Positions 9,186 through 17,238 of a stretch of DNA of 64,000 nt are shown piece after piece; the first letter of the stretch is position 1, and each line of letters opens with the position of its first letter. The stretch is from Verrucomicrobiaceae bacterium (GTDB taxonomy: Bacteria > Verrucomicrobiota > Verrucomicrobiia > Verrucomicrobiales > Verrucomicrobiaceae). The stretch lies in NCBI GenBank assembly GCA_016713035.1, contig JADJPW010000001.1, forward strand, positions 1,240,001 to 1,304,000, written 5' to 3'. Both the position numbers and the translations under genes were made by a program. The notes beneath the pieces are model-generated. The model ran no database searches. It saw nothing but the letters and a program-made list of their open reading frames with translations, and was not told the DNA's origin.

Positions 9186-10568
9186 CTACTTCGCGGTCTG
9201 GATGCGGATGCGGCGGTATTCCATCTGGCCGCGGTCGCCTTCGAGGCCGATGGGGCCTGTGGCGGGGACGGTGAGTGCATCGGTGAGTAGCTCGCCGTTG
9301 CAGGTGGCAGTGGCGGTGGTGCCTTTGACGGTGACGACGAGTTCGTTCCAATCGCCTTCCTTGAAGTTCTTCAGTTGATTGTAGGGGCCAGCGAGGAGGA
9401 GGTCACGACACTGGAGCTGCGGCTGGCGGATGAAGACGCCGCTGTCGGCGTTCGGTGTGGCGCGGAATTCCAGCTTCAGGGTGAAATCGGTGCCGAACTC
9501 CTGCGTGGTCCAGAGCTGCTGGATGCGGCGGCCCTCTGGCGGTGTGGTGACGACGAGTCGGCCATGGATCGCACGGTAGCGGCCATCGTCGCTGGTGATT
9601 TTGCCATCGAAGCTCACGGCTTCTTTGGTTTCGACAAAGACGGGCGCATCGGGCTTCGGAGCGGGGTTTTTCGATTTCGCAGCGGGCTGCTTGCGCGGTG
9701 GAGTGGGGCGTGTGCCCCAGCCGCTGAGGTTTTTTCCATTGAAGAGGCTGATGAAGCCGGGCTCGGGTGTGAAGCTGTCTGCTTTTGTCTCACTGAGGCC
9801 GAGGGTGGCAAAGATGGGCCTGAGTGCGGCGGCCCAGCGGTCATAGCCTGCGGCATTGAGGTGAAGCAGGTCTGGAAAGAACTCGGCACGGGCGTCTCCC
9901 TGAGCATCGGCAAAGAGAGTCCAGGTATCGAGCACGGTGATCTGCGGATCGCCTTTGACGGCAGCGTCGTAGAGGGCATTGACGGCCTTGATGGTGGCGG
10001 AGGGGCGTTTTTTCTTCTCCGAGCTGGGGAACATGCGGCAGAGCACGATGGGTGTCTGCGGGTATTTGGCTTTGATGGCTTGGAGGATTTTTTGCACGTT
10101 CCGACCGATGGCGGCTGCGTCGATGGCTTCCTCGATGTCATTGGTGCCCATGAGCATGACGACGGCGGCAGGCTGGAGCGTGAGCACGTCTTCAAGCCGG
10201 ATGAGCATCCCGCGTGTGGTATCGCCACTGATGCCGCGATTGGCCAGCTTCATGCCGGGGAAGCGCTTGCCGAAGTCGGCACCCCATCCCTGCGTGATGC
10301 TGTCGCCGAGGAAAACGACGGCATTTTGGTCCTTGGCAGCCTCTGCGGCCCATTTGCTGCGCTGGGACTGCCAGAGCTTTTGAAACCACTCGTATTGCCG
10401 CAGCTTCCCTTCACCTGGAAGGTTGCTCTCATCGGTAGGGAGTGCCTTTTCGGGCAAAAGCTTCACGGCGGCGGCCTGGGGCTTCGGAGCGGCTTTTTGA
10501 GCCTGGAGCAACGTGGGAGCGAGTAGCAGTGCCGCGAGCGCAGGGAGGAGATGGAAGGTATTTCGCAT
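9186..10568 (-). CDS. Secreted SGNH/GDSL hydrolase fused to a DUF1080 domain
   Basis: 460 aa with a signal peptide (about 1-23). The N-terminal half is an SGNH esterase: block I VFLGDSITQGW (about 85-95, Ser nucleophile), block II with NRGISGDTT, block III MLMGTNDIEE, and block V DLLHLNAAGYDRW with the catalytic Asp and His. A Pro/Lys-rich linker (about 285-305) leads to a DUF1080 / 3-keto-disaccharide hydrolase-like jelly roll (GFISLFNGKNLSGWG, then DSGVFIRQPQ and GDWNELVVTVKG). The pairing suggests extracellular de-esterification plus carbohydrate binding or hydrolysis. DUF1080 proteins are abundant in Verrucomicrobia and Planctomycetes. The substrate cannot be told from sequence. Confidence 0.85.
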   Translation of the reverse strand: MRNTFHLLPALAALLLAPTLLQAQKAAPKPQAAAVKLLPEKALPTDESNLPGEGKLRQYEWFQKLWQSQRSKWAAEAAKDQNAVVFLGDSITQGWGADFGKRFPGMKLANRGISGDTTRGMLIRLEDVLTLQPAAVVMLMGTNDIEEAIDAAAIGRNVQKILQAIKAKYPQTPIVLCRMFPSSEKKKRPSATIKAVNALYDAAVKGDPQITVLDTWTLFADAQGDARAEFFPDLLHLNAAGYDRWAAALRPIFATLGLSETKADSFTPEPGFISLFNGKNLSGWGTRPTPPRKQPAAKSKNPAPKPDAPVFVETKEAVSFDGKITSDDGRYRAIHGRLVVTTPPEGRRIQQLWTTQEFGTDFTLKLEFRATPNADSGVFIRQPQLQCRDLLLAGPYNQLKNFKEGDWNELVVTVKGTTATATCNGELLTDALTVPATGPIGLEGDRGQMEYRRIRIQTAK

Positions 10569-10636
10569 GTGAAAAAAGGTGAGGGCAGCACCTAACGTGT
10601 GCTCGGAGTCGATTCGATCTGTCTTTGCGGACTAGA

Positions 10637-11440
10637 TCACTGCACCCCACGGCCAAAGAGCCGCAGAAAATTCTCTGCGACGGCTTTTTCAGCCTCATCA
10701 CGAGTGATGCCGTGCTGGCTGGCGATGAGGTCATAACTCACGGTGAGGTTGGCAGGATGGTTGAGCGTTTTTCCATCGGCCGCCGTGAGTGGATGCGGAT
10801 TTCGCTCCGGCGGTGGATGCAGGTCTGGGGCATCCGTCTCCGCCAGGAGGCGATCAAGCGGGATGCGAGCAAAGGTGGCGAGCTGGGCTGCCTTTCGCGA
10901 ATGAGCAAAGTAGGGGCTGATGGAGAAATAGGCCCCCAGCTTGATGAAAGCGGGCACCATCTCCGCCGGGCCGCCGTAGGAGTGCAGCAAGAAGCCGCGT
11001 GGCAGCCGGGGCAGCGCCCGCAGCGTCTCCTCCAGCATGCCAAAGGCACGCAGGCAGTGAATGGTCACTGGTCGGTCGAGCTCACAGGCCAGCGCATGCT
11101 GAGCGCGGAAGCAGTCGAGCTGGGCCGCGATGTCTGGCTGCTCGATCCAGCGGTCGAGCCCCATTTCACCGACAATGGCATGCGGAAAAGCCACCAAGTA
11201 GCCCCGCAGCGTGACTAGCCAGTCCTCGCGGCGTTCCTTCACATACCAGGGATGCAGTCCGAAGGCGGGACGTATCCAGGCGTGATTTCGGGCCAAATCA
11301 GCCACCAGGGGCCAATCCTCCGCACAGGAGCCATTCACCACGGACTGGATCAAGCCCGTAGCGGGCAGCACTGCGAGTAGGGCATCACGCCAGGGATCGA
11401 GGCGGTCGTCCTGGAGATGGTTATGAGCATCGTAGAGCAT
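10637..11440 (-). CDS. TatD-family metal-dependent hydrolase
   Basis: 267 aa TIM-barrel hydrolase of the TatD/YcfH type, a family with metal-dependent DNase activity. The first metal-binding His-x-His is in YDAHNHLQDDR (residues 3-13). A Glu follows in VGEMGLDRWIEQ (about 107-118), then conserved histidines in VTIHCLRAFG and FLLHSYGGP, and the final Asp in LAETDAPDLHPP. Sequence order and length (usually 250-270 aa) match the family well. It is transcribed in the same direction as the SGNH gene 68 bp downstream. Cellular role beyond hydrolase is not clear. Confidence 0.85.
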   Translation of the reverse strand: MLYDAHNHLQDDRLDPWRDALLAVLPATGLIQSVVNGSCAEDWPLVADLARNHAWIRPAFGLHPWYVKERREDWLVTLRGYLVAFPHAIVGEMGLDRWIEQPDIAAQLDCFRAQHALACELDRPVTIHCLRAFGMLEETLRALPRLPRGFLLHSYGGPAEMVPAFIKLGAYFSISPYFAHSRKAAQLATFARIPLDRLLAETDAPDLHPPPERNPHPLTAADGKTLNHPANLTVSYDLIASQHGITRDEAEKAVAENFLRLFGRGVQ

Positions 11441-11566
11441 GGGGTTCTTTCGACCTAGACGCGGATTTTACCAGCTTATGACATCAGGATTTGCCCTTGC
11501 AAGGTGGGCTCATACGGCGATTGATGCGCCCCGTTTTTTCCCCCACCTACGAAACGGGCCTCCCGT

Positions 11567-13063
11567 ATGCTCCCCTGGGATCATCCTATCTGGTTTGCCA
11601 GTTACATCCTTCTCTTCCTCGCCCTGTCTGGCTTCGGTGCCCACAGGATCAAGGTTCTGTACCATTTTTGGAAACATCGTGCCGATGTGCCTGTGCCGCC
11701 ACGTCAGTACGCCGAGCTGCCCGTCATCACCGTGCAGCTACCCATCTTCAATGAATACGATGTGGTGGAGAACCTGCTGCGCTGCGTGACCAATCTGGAT
11801 TACCCGCGTGATAAGCTCCAAATCCAGGTGCTCGACGATTCCACCGACGAAACCGCCGCCTTCGCAGAAAAACTAAGTGCCGAATACGCCGCCAAAGGCC
11901 ACGACATCCAGTACCGCCACCGCACGAACCGCAATGGCTTCAAAGCCGGAGCACTGGATGAAGCCATGCCATCCGCGAAAGGCGAGTTCATCTGCATTTT
12001 CGACGCCGACTTCCAGCCGCAGCCCGATTACCTGCTCAATCTCATCCATCACTTCACCGATGAGCGTGCAGGCATGGTCCAGGCACGCTGGGGCCATGCG
12101 AACCGCCATTTCTCCCTCCTCACACGACTCCAGGCCCTCTTCCTCGATGGCCACCTCGTGCTGGAGCAGACCGCCCGCAGCCGCCACGGCGAGTACCTCA
12201 ACTTCAACGGCACCGCAGGCATCTGGCGCCGCGCCGCGATCGAGCAAAGCGGCGGCTGGCAGCACGATACACTCACCGAGGACCTCGATCTCAGCTACCG
12301 CGCCCAGATTCGCGGGTGGAAATTCATTTACCTCAAAGACGTCGTCGTGCCGGCAGAATTGCCACCGGACATGGATGGCTTCAAAAGCCAGCAGCATCGC
12401 TGGACAAAGGGCTCCATCCAGGTCTGCAAAAAGATCCTCGGCGACGTCTGGCGCAGTGAGGCCCCACTCTCCATCAAGCTGGAAGCCACCGCACACCTCA
12501 CCTCGAATTTCGCTTACCTGCTCACCCTCTGCACCCTCGTGCTCATGTACCCGGCGAACTTCGTCATGGGCAGCTCCTGGCAAAAAGCCGTGTTCGTCGA
12601 TGTGCCGGTGTTCTTCTTTGCCACACTCGCCGTCATCGTCTTCTACCTCACCGCTCAGGGCTCCCAGACACGCGGTGGCTGGTGGCGGGCCATACCCTAC
12701 ATGCCCATGCTCCTCGCCCTCGGCATCGGCATGAGCATCAACAACGGCAAAGCCGTCCTCGAAGCCCTCCTCGGCCAGGAAAGCGAATTCGTCCGCACTC
12801 CGAAATACGGCATCGCCACCCAGGCCCAGGCCGCCAACAAAAAAAGTCGCTACAAAGCCGGGAAATCCATCGCCCTCTGGCTAGAGGTCGCTCTAGCCAT
12901 CTACTTCGGCTGGATGATCGTGCTAGCAGGTCAGCGTGGACAATGGTTCTCCATCCCCTTCCTCATGCTCTTCTTCGGCGGCTTCGCCTTTGTCTCAGGC
13001 GGCTCACTCATGAAGCGCTTCAGCATGGAGCGCTTCCAAGCCGCCCCCGTAGCCGCCGCTTGA
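11567..13063 (+). CDS. Family 2 membrane glycosyltransferase (cellulose-synthase-like)
   Basis: 498 aa. A processive-type GT2 enzyme. It has one N-terminal helix (about 9-25), then the GT-A domain with DDS at 90-92, the metal-binding DAD in IFDADFQPQ, TEDLDLSYR, and the acceptor-binding QQHRWTKGS (a Q-x-x-RW motif). Three to four C-terminal membrane helices follow (about 310-345, 360-390, 430-470). Such enzymes polymerise a beta-linked polysaccharide (glucan, mannan or similar) and export it through their own membrane domain. No PilZ domain or BcsB-like partner is encoded nearby, so the polymer is unknown. The start is the ATG giving MLPWDHPIW. Confidence 0.85.
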   Translation: MLPWDHPIWFASYILLFLALSGFGAHRIKVLYHFWKHRADVPVPPRQYAELPVITVQLPIFNEYDVVENLLRCVTNLDYPRDKLQIQVLDDSTDETAAFAEKLSAEYAAKGHDIQYRHRTNRNGFKAGALDEAMPSAKGEFICIFDADFQPQPDYLLNLIHHFTDERAGMVQARWGHANRHFSLLTRLQALFLDGHLVLEQTARSRHGEYLNFNGTAGIWRRAAIEQSGGWQHDTLTEDLDLSYRAQIRGWKFIYLKDVVVPAELPPDMDGFKSQQHRWTKGSIQVCKKILGDVWRSEAPLSIKLEATAHLTSNFAYLLTLCTLVLMYPANFVMGSSWQKAVFVDVPVFFFATLAVIVFYLTAQGSQTRGGWWRAIPYMPMLLALGIGMSINNGKAVLEALLGQESEFVRTPKYGIATQAQAANKKSRYKAGKSIALWLEVALAIYFGWMIVLAGQRGQWFSIPFLMLFFGGFAFVSGGSLMKRFSMERFQAAPVAAA

Positions 13064-13115
13064 GGCGCTTCAGCCATCGGAACCAAGACTCTGCTCGTGG
13101 AGCGGCCACTTTGAT

Positions 13116-13152
13116 CTATCTCGCGCCACTTTGCCGAGGTGGAGCGAGATAG
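13116..13152. terminator. Strong hairpin between convergent genes
   Basis: CTATCTCGC-g-CCAC pairs with GTGG-a-GCGAGATAG (13116-13129 with 13139-13152), a 13-bp stem with one mismatch and a 9-nt loop. It is in the 121-bp space between the GT2 gene and the convergent CreD-like gene, so it is probably a bidirectional terminator. There is no T run. Confidence 0.5.
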
Positions 13153-13184
13153 CCGCGATTCGTCGATGAGTAGTCGAGGAGTAG

Positions 13185-14369
13185 TTACGCCAATTTGGGG
13201 GATAAGCCGCCGAGGCGCTGGCTCCAGTCCACTTTGGCGGTTAGGGCCATCAGGACGGCGAGGGTGACGATGCCGCCGAGGGTGAGGGTGAGGCCGGTGA
13301 GGCCTTTGAAGAAGAAACTGGCACTGAAGAGCACCATGTAGGCAAATTGGGCTGCGATGGCGATGCGGAACATGAATTCACCGGTTGCGGCTCGCAGATA
13401 GCCGCAGACCAAGGCCATGGAAACGACTGCGGCGATGCCAAAACTGGCCTGCACGGGGATCACATCGAGCATGTAGCTGAAGAGCAATGGGAAGGCGAAG
13501 AAGCCTGCGGCGAGTAACAGGTAATTCACCGGATGAAGGCGTGTGCCACGCACGATGCAGGTGATGACGAGCACGCCAAAGAATAGCAGCAGCGAGAGTG
13601 GGGACCAAAAGGCGATCTGGGCGGCTACGGGGCCTGCATTGAGCTCACGGGGCATTTCCACGGCGATGCCGGGTGCGGAGATGGCGTCATCATATTTCCA
13701 AATGAGTGCGAGGCCCTCCGTGGAGTCTTCTCGGTGTGTGGGGGAGCTGATGGGGTAGTTCACTTCGTCGAAATCGGTGCTCACGGCGAGCTGGAAGTCG
13801 CGGATGCGGCTGCTGTCGGCGAAGGCATAGCGCCAGACATCGGTGCCACGGCACTGGTAGCTGATGAGGACGGGGATGGACTGCCCTGGGGCTAGCTCGA
13901 TGCTCTCGACCATGACGCCGTTCTCTGGTGATGCGAGCGAGCGCCGGGAGTGGTCCCCTTCTCCGAGGGTGAAGACGACTTTATCGAGCATGCTGCGTGT
14001 GGTGGGCAGATCGAGGCTGATTTGGACTTTCTGGGTGATGGAGGCGGGATTGGTGAAGGTGTAATGGCCTTCAAATTCCAGGCCGTAGGTGCGCTGCCAC
14101 ATCAGGCCCATTTTGACGGGTAAATAGGTGAGCCGGGCTTTCACGTCGCTGGTGGCAGGCTGGAAGCTGAGTTTTTCGCCATCGCCGGATTGGTAGCTGG
14201 CGCGTGGGTGCTGCTGCACGAGTGGTGGTCCCCAGCGCTCGCTGACGCCTTGACCGGCGGTGTCACGCATGTGGGCGGTGCGGATGCTGATGGTGCCGCC
14301 TAGGAACCACCAGGCGAAGGAGGTGAGGACGAAGATGAAGGCGATGGCGATGAGGTGTGATGTTTTCAT
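13185..14369 (-). CDS. CreD-like inner-membrane protein
   Basis: 394 aa. One N-terminal helix (about 5-25) is followed by a roughly 220-residue extracytoplasmic domain and then five or six helices from about residue 255 to the end. The topology and the phrase RGTRLHPVNYLLLAAGFFAFPLLFSYM resemble the CreD (Cet) inner-membrane family, in which LHPVNYLL is a recognisable block. CreD is linked to envelope stress and colicin E2 tolerance in enterics, but CreD homologues in other phyla are functionally uncharacterised. The gene lies 45 bp downstream of a secreted protein gene on the same strand, which may act with it. No CreBC two-component genes are nearby. Confidence 0.7.
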   Translation of the reverse strand: MKTSHLIAIAFIFVLTSFAWWFLGGTISIRTAHMRDTAGQGVSERWGPPLVQQHPRASYQSGDGEKLSFQPATSDVKARLTYLPVKMGLMWQRTYGLEFEGHYTFTNPASITQKVQISLDLPTTRSMLDKVVFTLGEGDHSRRSLASPENGVMVESIELAPGQSIPVLISYQCRGTDVWRYAFADSSRIRDFQLAVSTDFDEVNYPISSPTHREDSTEGLALIWKYDDAISAPGIAVEMPRELNAGPVAAQIAFWSPLSLLLFFGVLVITCIVRGTRLHPVNYLLLAAGFFAFPLLFSYMLDVIPVQASFGIAAVVSMALVCGYLRAATGEFMFRIAIAAQFAYMVLFSASFFFKGLTGLTLTLGGIVTLAVLMALTAKVDWSQRLGGLSPKLA

Positions 14370-14414
14370 GATGCGATGATGAGGTGGATGGTGAGAAAGC
14401 AGGTGCGTGTGGGT

Positions 14415-15566
14415 TTAGCGTTGAGTGGGTGTGGTCTGGCGGCGGTAGGTGATGCGTGCTTGGGGCTGCTGATCGCGGCAGAGGGCTTTGCGCAGATGCA
14501 GGCCAGGCTTGGCATCGGCTGCGGGTGGGAGTGCTTCGACGTTGCCGGAGGCAGCGAGGTCGAAGCCGCTGGGCAAGCGCACCTGCCAATCAATCTCGCG
14601 GGCAAAGAGCGGTGTCTGCGGCAGCGCGAGCTCGATTTCGCCCTCGGTAGCCTGGAGTGCGGGCAGTGAGGTGGTGAAGGAGATGTCGATCTTCGATTCG
14701 CCGCCGTCGGTGGTGGGATCATCGAGTGGGATTTCGAGCTGAGAGCCGTTTTGCAGCGTGGGGCGAACGAGTTGGTCGTTCACATGGCATTGAAGCAGGC
14801 GTGCATCCTTTGGCAGCGTGAGCTGGATGCGCATGGGTGGATCATGCCGCACGAGCAGTGAGCCCTCGGTGAGCACCGAGCCATCGCGCACGACCTGGGT
14901 GGTGTAGGTGGCGGTGGTGAGGATGGCCTCGTCATTTGCACCGCTCTCAGGCGTGGATGGATGGCTGCTGGGGTAATCGAGCGTGATGCTGCCACCTGCG
15001 GCGGGCAGTGCATGACGTCCTGCTTGGCGGATCAGGCTGGTGCCGGAGCCTGACTGCATGCGCAAGGTGTGCTCTGCAGGGAGTTCTGTGATCTCTAGGG
15101 CCGCGACGGGACTGGGAGCCAGATGCAGAGTGAGTGGGAGTGTGAGCGGAAAGCTGAGGGTGATCGTCTGTGGCCCGATTTGATCGGTGAGCAGGCAGAG
15201 GTGATCGTCCTGAATGATGAGGCGTGTATCAGGAGGCTGTACTTCGACCGCGCCGAGTGCTGCACCTGCGAGCGGGATGGCCTGCCAGCCGTCCACAAAG
15301 CTCTGCGTGCTCATTTCGGCGATGATGCGGCCTTTTTTCGTATCCAGCCGCCAGAGCGAGGAAAGCAGCGCGGCGGGCACAGGCGGCTTCGGCTTTGATT
15401 CTGCCGTGGGAGTGGGCTGCGCGGCGGCGAGGAGCCGCTTGAGCTCCGCATAGGAAATGCGGACTTCGCTCTCATCGAGCTTCGGGGTGGTGGAGTCGGA
15501 TTTTTGAGCTGGAGCGGCCTGTGCGGCCACCACAGCTCCGAGGAGGGAGAGGAGCGTGATTTTCAT
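14415..15566 (-). CDS. Predicted secreted beta-rich protein, function unknown
   Basis: 383 aa with a signal peptide (about 1-17, ending VVAAQA). A Pro/Lys linker at about 52-64 is followed by a long stretch rich in alternating hydrophobic residues, compatible with beta structure. I recognise no catalytic motif. It precedes the CreD-like gene by 45 bp and probably forms a two-gene operon with it, which suggests an envelope role. A weak resemblance in layout to the extracytoplasmic half of CreD-like proteins (repeated DxRLxxxxxN segments) is only an impression. Confidence 0.6.
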   Translation of the reverse strand: MKITLLSLLGAVVAAQAAPAQKSDSTTPKLDESEVRISYAELKRLLAAAQPTPTAESKPKPPVPAALLSSLWRLDTKKGRIIAEMSTQSFVDGWQAIPLAGAALGAVEVQPPDTRLIIQDDHLCLLTDQIGPQTITLSFPLTLPLTLHLAPSPVAALEITELPAEHTLRMQSGSGTSLIRQAGRHALPAAGGSITLDYPSSHPSTPESGANDEAILTTATYTTQVVRDGSVLTEGSLLVRHDPPMRIQLTLPKDARLLQCHVNDQLVRPTLQNGSQLEIPLDDPTTDGGESKIDISFTTSLPALQATEGEIELALPQTPLFAREIDWQVRLPSGFDLAASGNVEALPPAADAKPGLHLRKALCRDQQPQARITYRRQTTPTQR

Positions 15567-15654
15567 CAGGCCCGCATTTTCAACACGGAGGTGAAACCTT
15601 CATGAACGCCGCATGAAATGACGGCGGGATGTATGTGGAGACGCTACGCTGGCC

Positions 15655-16593
15655 TCAAAGGGGGCACTCAGCGCCTGGGCGTAGCCAGTAGAGCACGCTC
15701 ATGCGCACGGCGATGCCATTTTCCACCTGTTGGTTGATGAGGCTCTTTTCGTAGTTCATGCCGGCATCGGTGATTTCGACGCCGCGATTCACGGGGCCTG
15801 GGTGCATGAGATGAAGGCCACGCTGGCGGATGATCTCGACGCGTTCGTTGGTAAGGCCGTAGTTTTTGTGATACTCGGCTGCGCTGGGGATGAAGGGCTC
15901 ATCGAGTCGCTCGCTCTGCACGCGGAGGAGGTAGATGACATCGGGCTTCCATTCGAGGGCGTCGTTCCAGTTGCCGAACTGGGGGATCTCCGCTGGCACG
16001 TCACGCGGCATCATGGAGCCTGGGGCGAGGTAGGCGACCTGCATGCCGAGTCGGCGAAAGATGAGGCTGGTGCTGCGTGCGACGCGGCTGTGCTGGATAT
16101 CGCCGACGATGAGAGCGCGGCAGCCGGTGAGGTCTGGGTGGATCTCTTTTAAGGTGAAGGCATCTAGCAGCGCCTGCGTGGGATGGGCGTGCCAGCCATC
16201 ACCGGCATTGATGACGCTGGCGCGGGTGTTTTTCGCGATGAGGCTGGGGATACCGGCCTGCTTGTGCCGCACGACGATGTAATCGACGCGCATGGCCTCC
16301 AGCGTCTCCACGGTATCGAGCACGCTCTCGCCTTTGACGACGCTGCTGCTTTCGATGTCAAAGTGGGTGACGTCGGCGGAGAGGCGGCTGGCGGCGACTT
16401 CGAAGCTGGAGCGTGTGCGGGTGCTGGGCTCGTAGAAGAGAGTGAGCACGGTCTGGCCGCGCAGGGGCGGGACTTTCTTCACGCTGCGCTTGAAGAGGTC
16501 TTTGAACTGCACCGCGTTTTGCAGGACGAGCTTGATTTCGTCATCCGAGATGGAGGCGATGTCGAGGAGGTCTTTGCGGGGCGGTAGGGTCAT
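15655..16593 (-). CDS. pyrB: Aspartate carbamoyltransferase, catalytic subunit
   Basis: 312 aa. Catalyses carbamoyl phosphate plus aspartate to carbamoyl-aspartate, the second step of pyrimidine synthesis. The carbamoyl-phosphate-binding motif EPSTRTRSSFE lies at about residues 55-65, HPTQALLDAFT in the middle, and MHPGPVNRGVEI near the C-terminus; all three are diagnostic. The ATG overlaps the pyrR stop by 4 bp (16590-16593), so the two are translationally coupled. No pyrI-like regulatory subunit or dihydroorotase gene lies in the window. Confidence is very high. Confidence 0.95.
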   Translation of the reverse strand: MTLPPRKDLLDIASISDDEIKLVLQNAVQFKDLFKRSVKKVPPLRGQTVLTLFYEPSTRTRSSFEVAASRLSADVTHFDIESSSVVKGESVLDTVETLEAMRVDYIVVRHKQAGIPSLIAKNTRASVINAGDGWHAHPTQALLDAFTLKEIHPDLTGCRALIVGDIQHSRVARSTSLIFRRLGMQVAYLAPGSMMPRDVPAEIPQFGNWNDALEWKPDVIYLLRVQSERLDEPFIPSAAEYHKNYGLTNERVEIIRQRGLHLMHPGPVNRGVEITDAGMNYEKSLINQQVENGIAVRMSVLYWLRPGAECPL

Positions 16594-17144
16594 CGGCTAA
16601 GGGGCTTGGATTCGATGGTGCAGGAGTCGCCGCTTTCGTCCACTTCCTCGAAGCGCACAGCGACACGTTCGCCGGGCTGGAGGGTGACTTTCAGTGCGGC
16701 AAAGTCGGGCTGCACGGGCAGCTCACGTCCGCAGCGGTCCACCAGGACAGCGAGCTGCACGCGGCGGGGGCGACCGTAGTCGGAGAGCTCATCAAGAGCG
16801 GCACGCACGCTGCGGCCCGTGTAGATCACTTCATCACAAAGGACGACGTGGATGCCATCGACGTCGAAGGAGATGTCGGAGCCCTCTAGCCGTGGCACCA
16901 TCTGAAAGGTGCTCAAATCATCGCGGTAGGGCGTGATGTCGATGGTGCCGAAGTGGACCTTCACACAGCCACGCCGCTCAAGTGCGGCGGCGATGCGGCG
17001 TGCCAGCGGCACCCCACGGCGGTGAATACCGACGAGAGCGATCTCGGTGGCGTCCTGATTGGCTTCGCAGATGCTTTTTGCCAAATTTTCGACGCCCTCG
17101 GCCATCTGGGCCTTCGTGAGGAGTGTGCGCGGGGTGTCTGCCAT
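16590..17144 (-). CDS. pyrR: PyrR bifunctional regulator / uracil phosphoribosyltransferase
   Basis: 184 aa. In other bacteria PyrR binds pyr mRNA and controls attenuation according to UMP level; it also has uracil phosphoribosyltransferase activity. Seen here are ALVGIHRRGVPLARRIA near residue 40, the PRPP-binding loop HVVLCDEVIYTGRSVRAALDEL at about 101-122, and PRRVQLAVLVDRCGRELPV. The pyrR-pyrB order with a 4-bp overlap is the classic arrangement. I did not find a convincing anti-terminator/terminator pair in the short leader (17145-17238), so regulation by attenuation is not demonstrated. Confidence 0.93.
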   Translation of the reverse strand: MADTPRTLLTKAQMAEGVENLAKSICEANQDATEIALVGIHRRGVPLARRIAAALERRGCVKVHFGTIDITPYRDDLSTFQMVPRLEGSDISFDVDGIHVVLCDEVIYTGRSVRAALDELSDYGRPRRVQLAVLVDRCGRELPVQPDFAALKVTLQPGERVAVRFEEVDESGDSCTIESKPLSR

Positions 17145-17238
17145 GTGTGCGTGGGATTCGTGCGTCGATTCGGCAGAATGTCAACGTGTGGAGTACATCA
17201 GAAGTTGAAGGATCGGGGTTAGGTGGTCCATTCCGTGC

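Noticed and set aside
9375..10526. 383-aa plus-strand ORF opposite the SGNH/DUF1080 gene
   Set aside because: Shadow ORF; the minus-strand protein has signal peptide and catalytic motifs.
17145..17238. PyrR-dependent attenuator before pyrR
   Set aside because: I could not find a terminator/antiterminator pair or a conserved PyrR-binding loop in this short leader.
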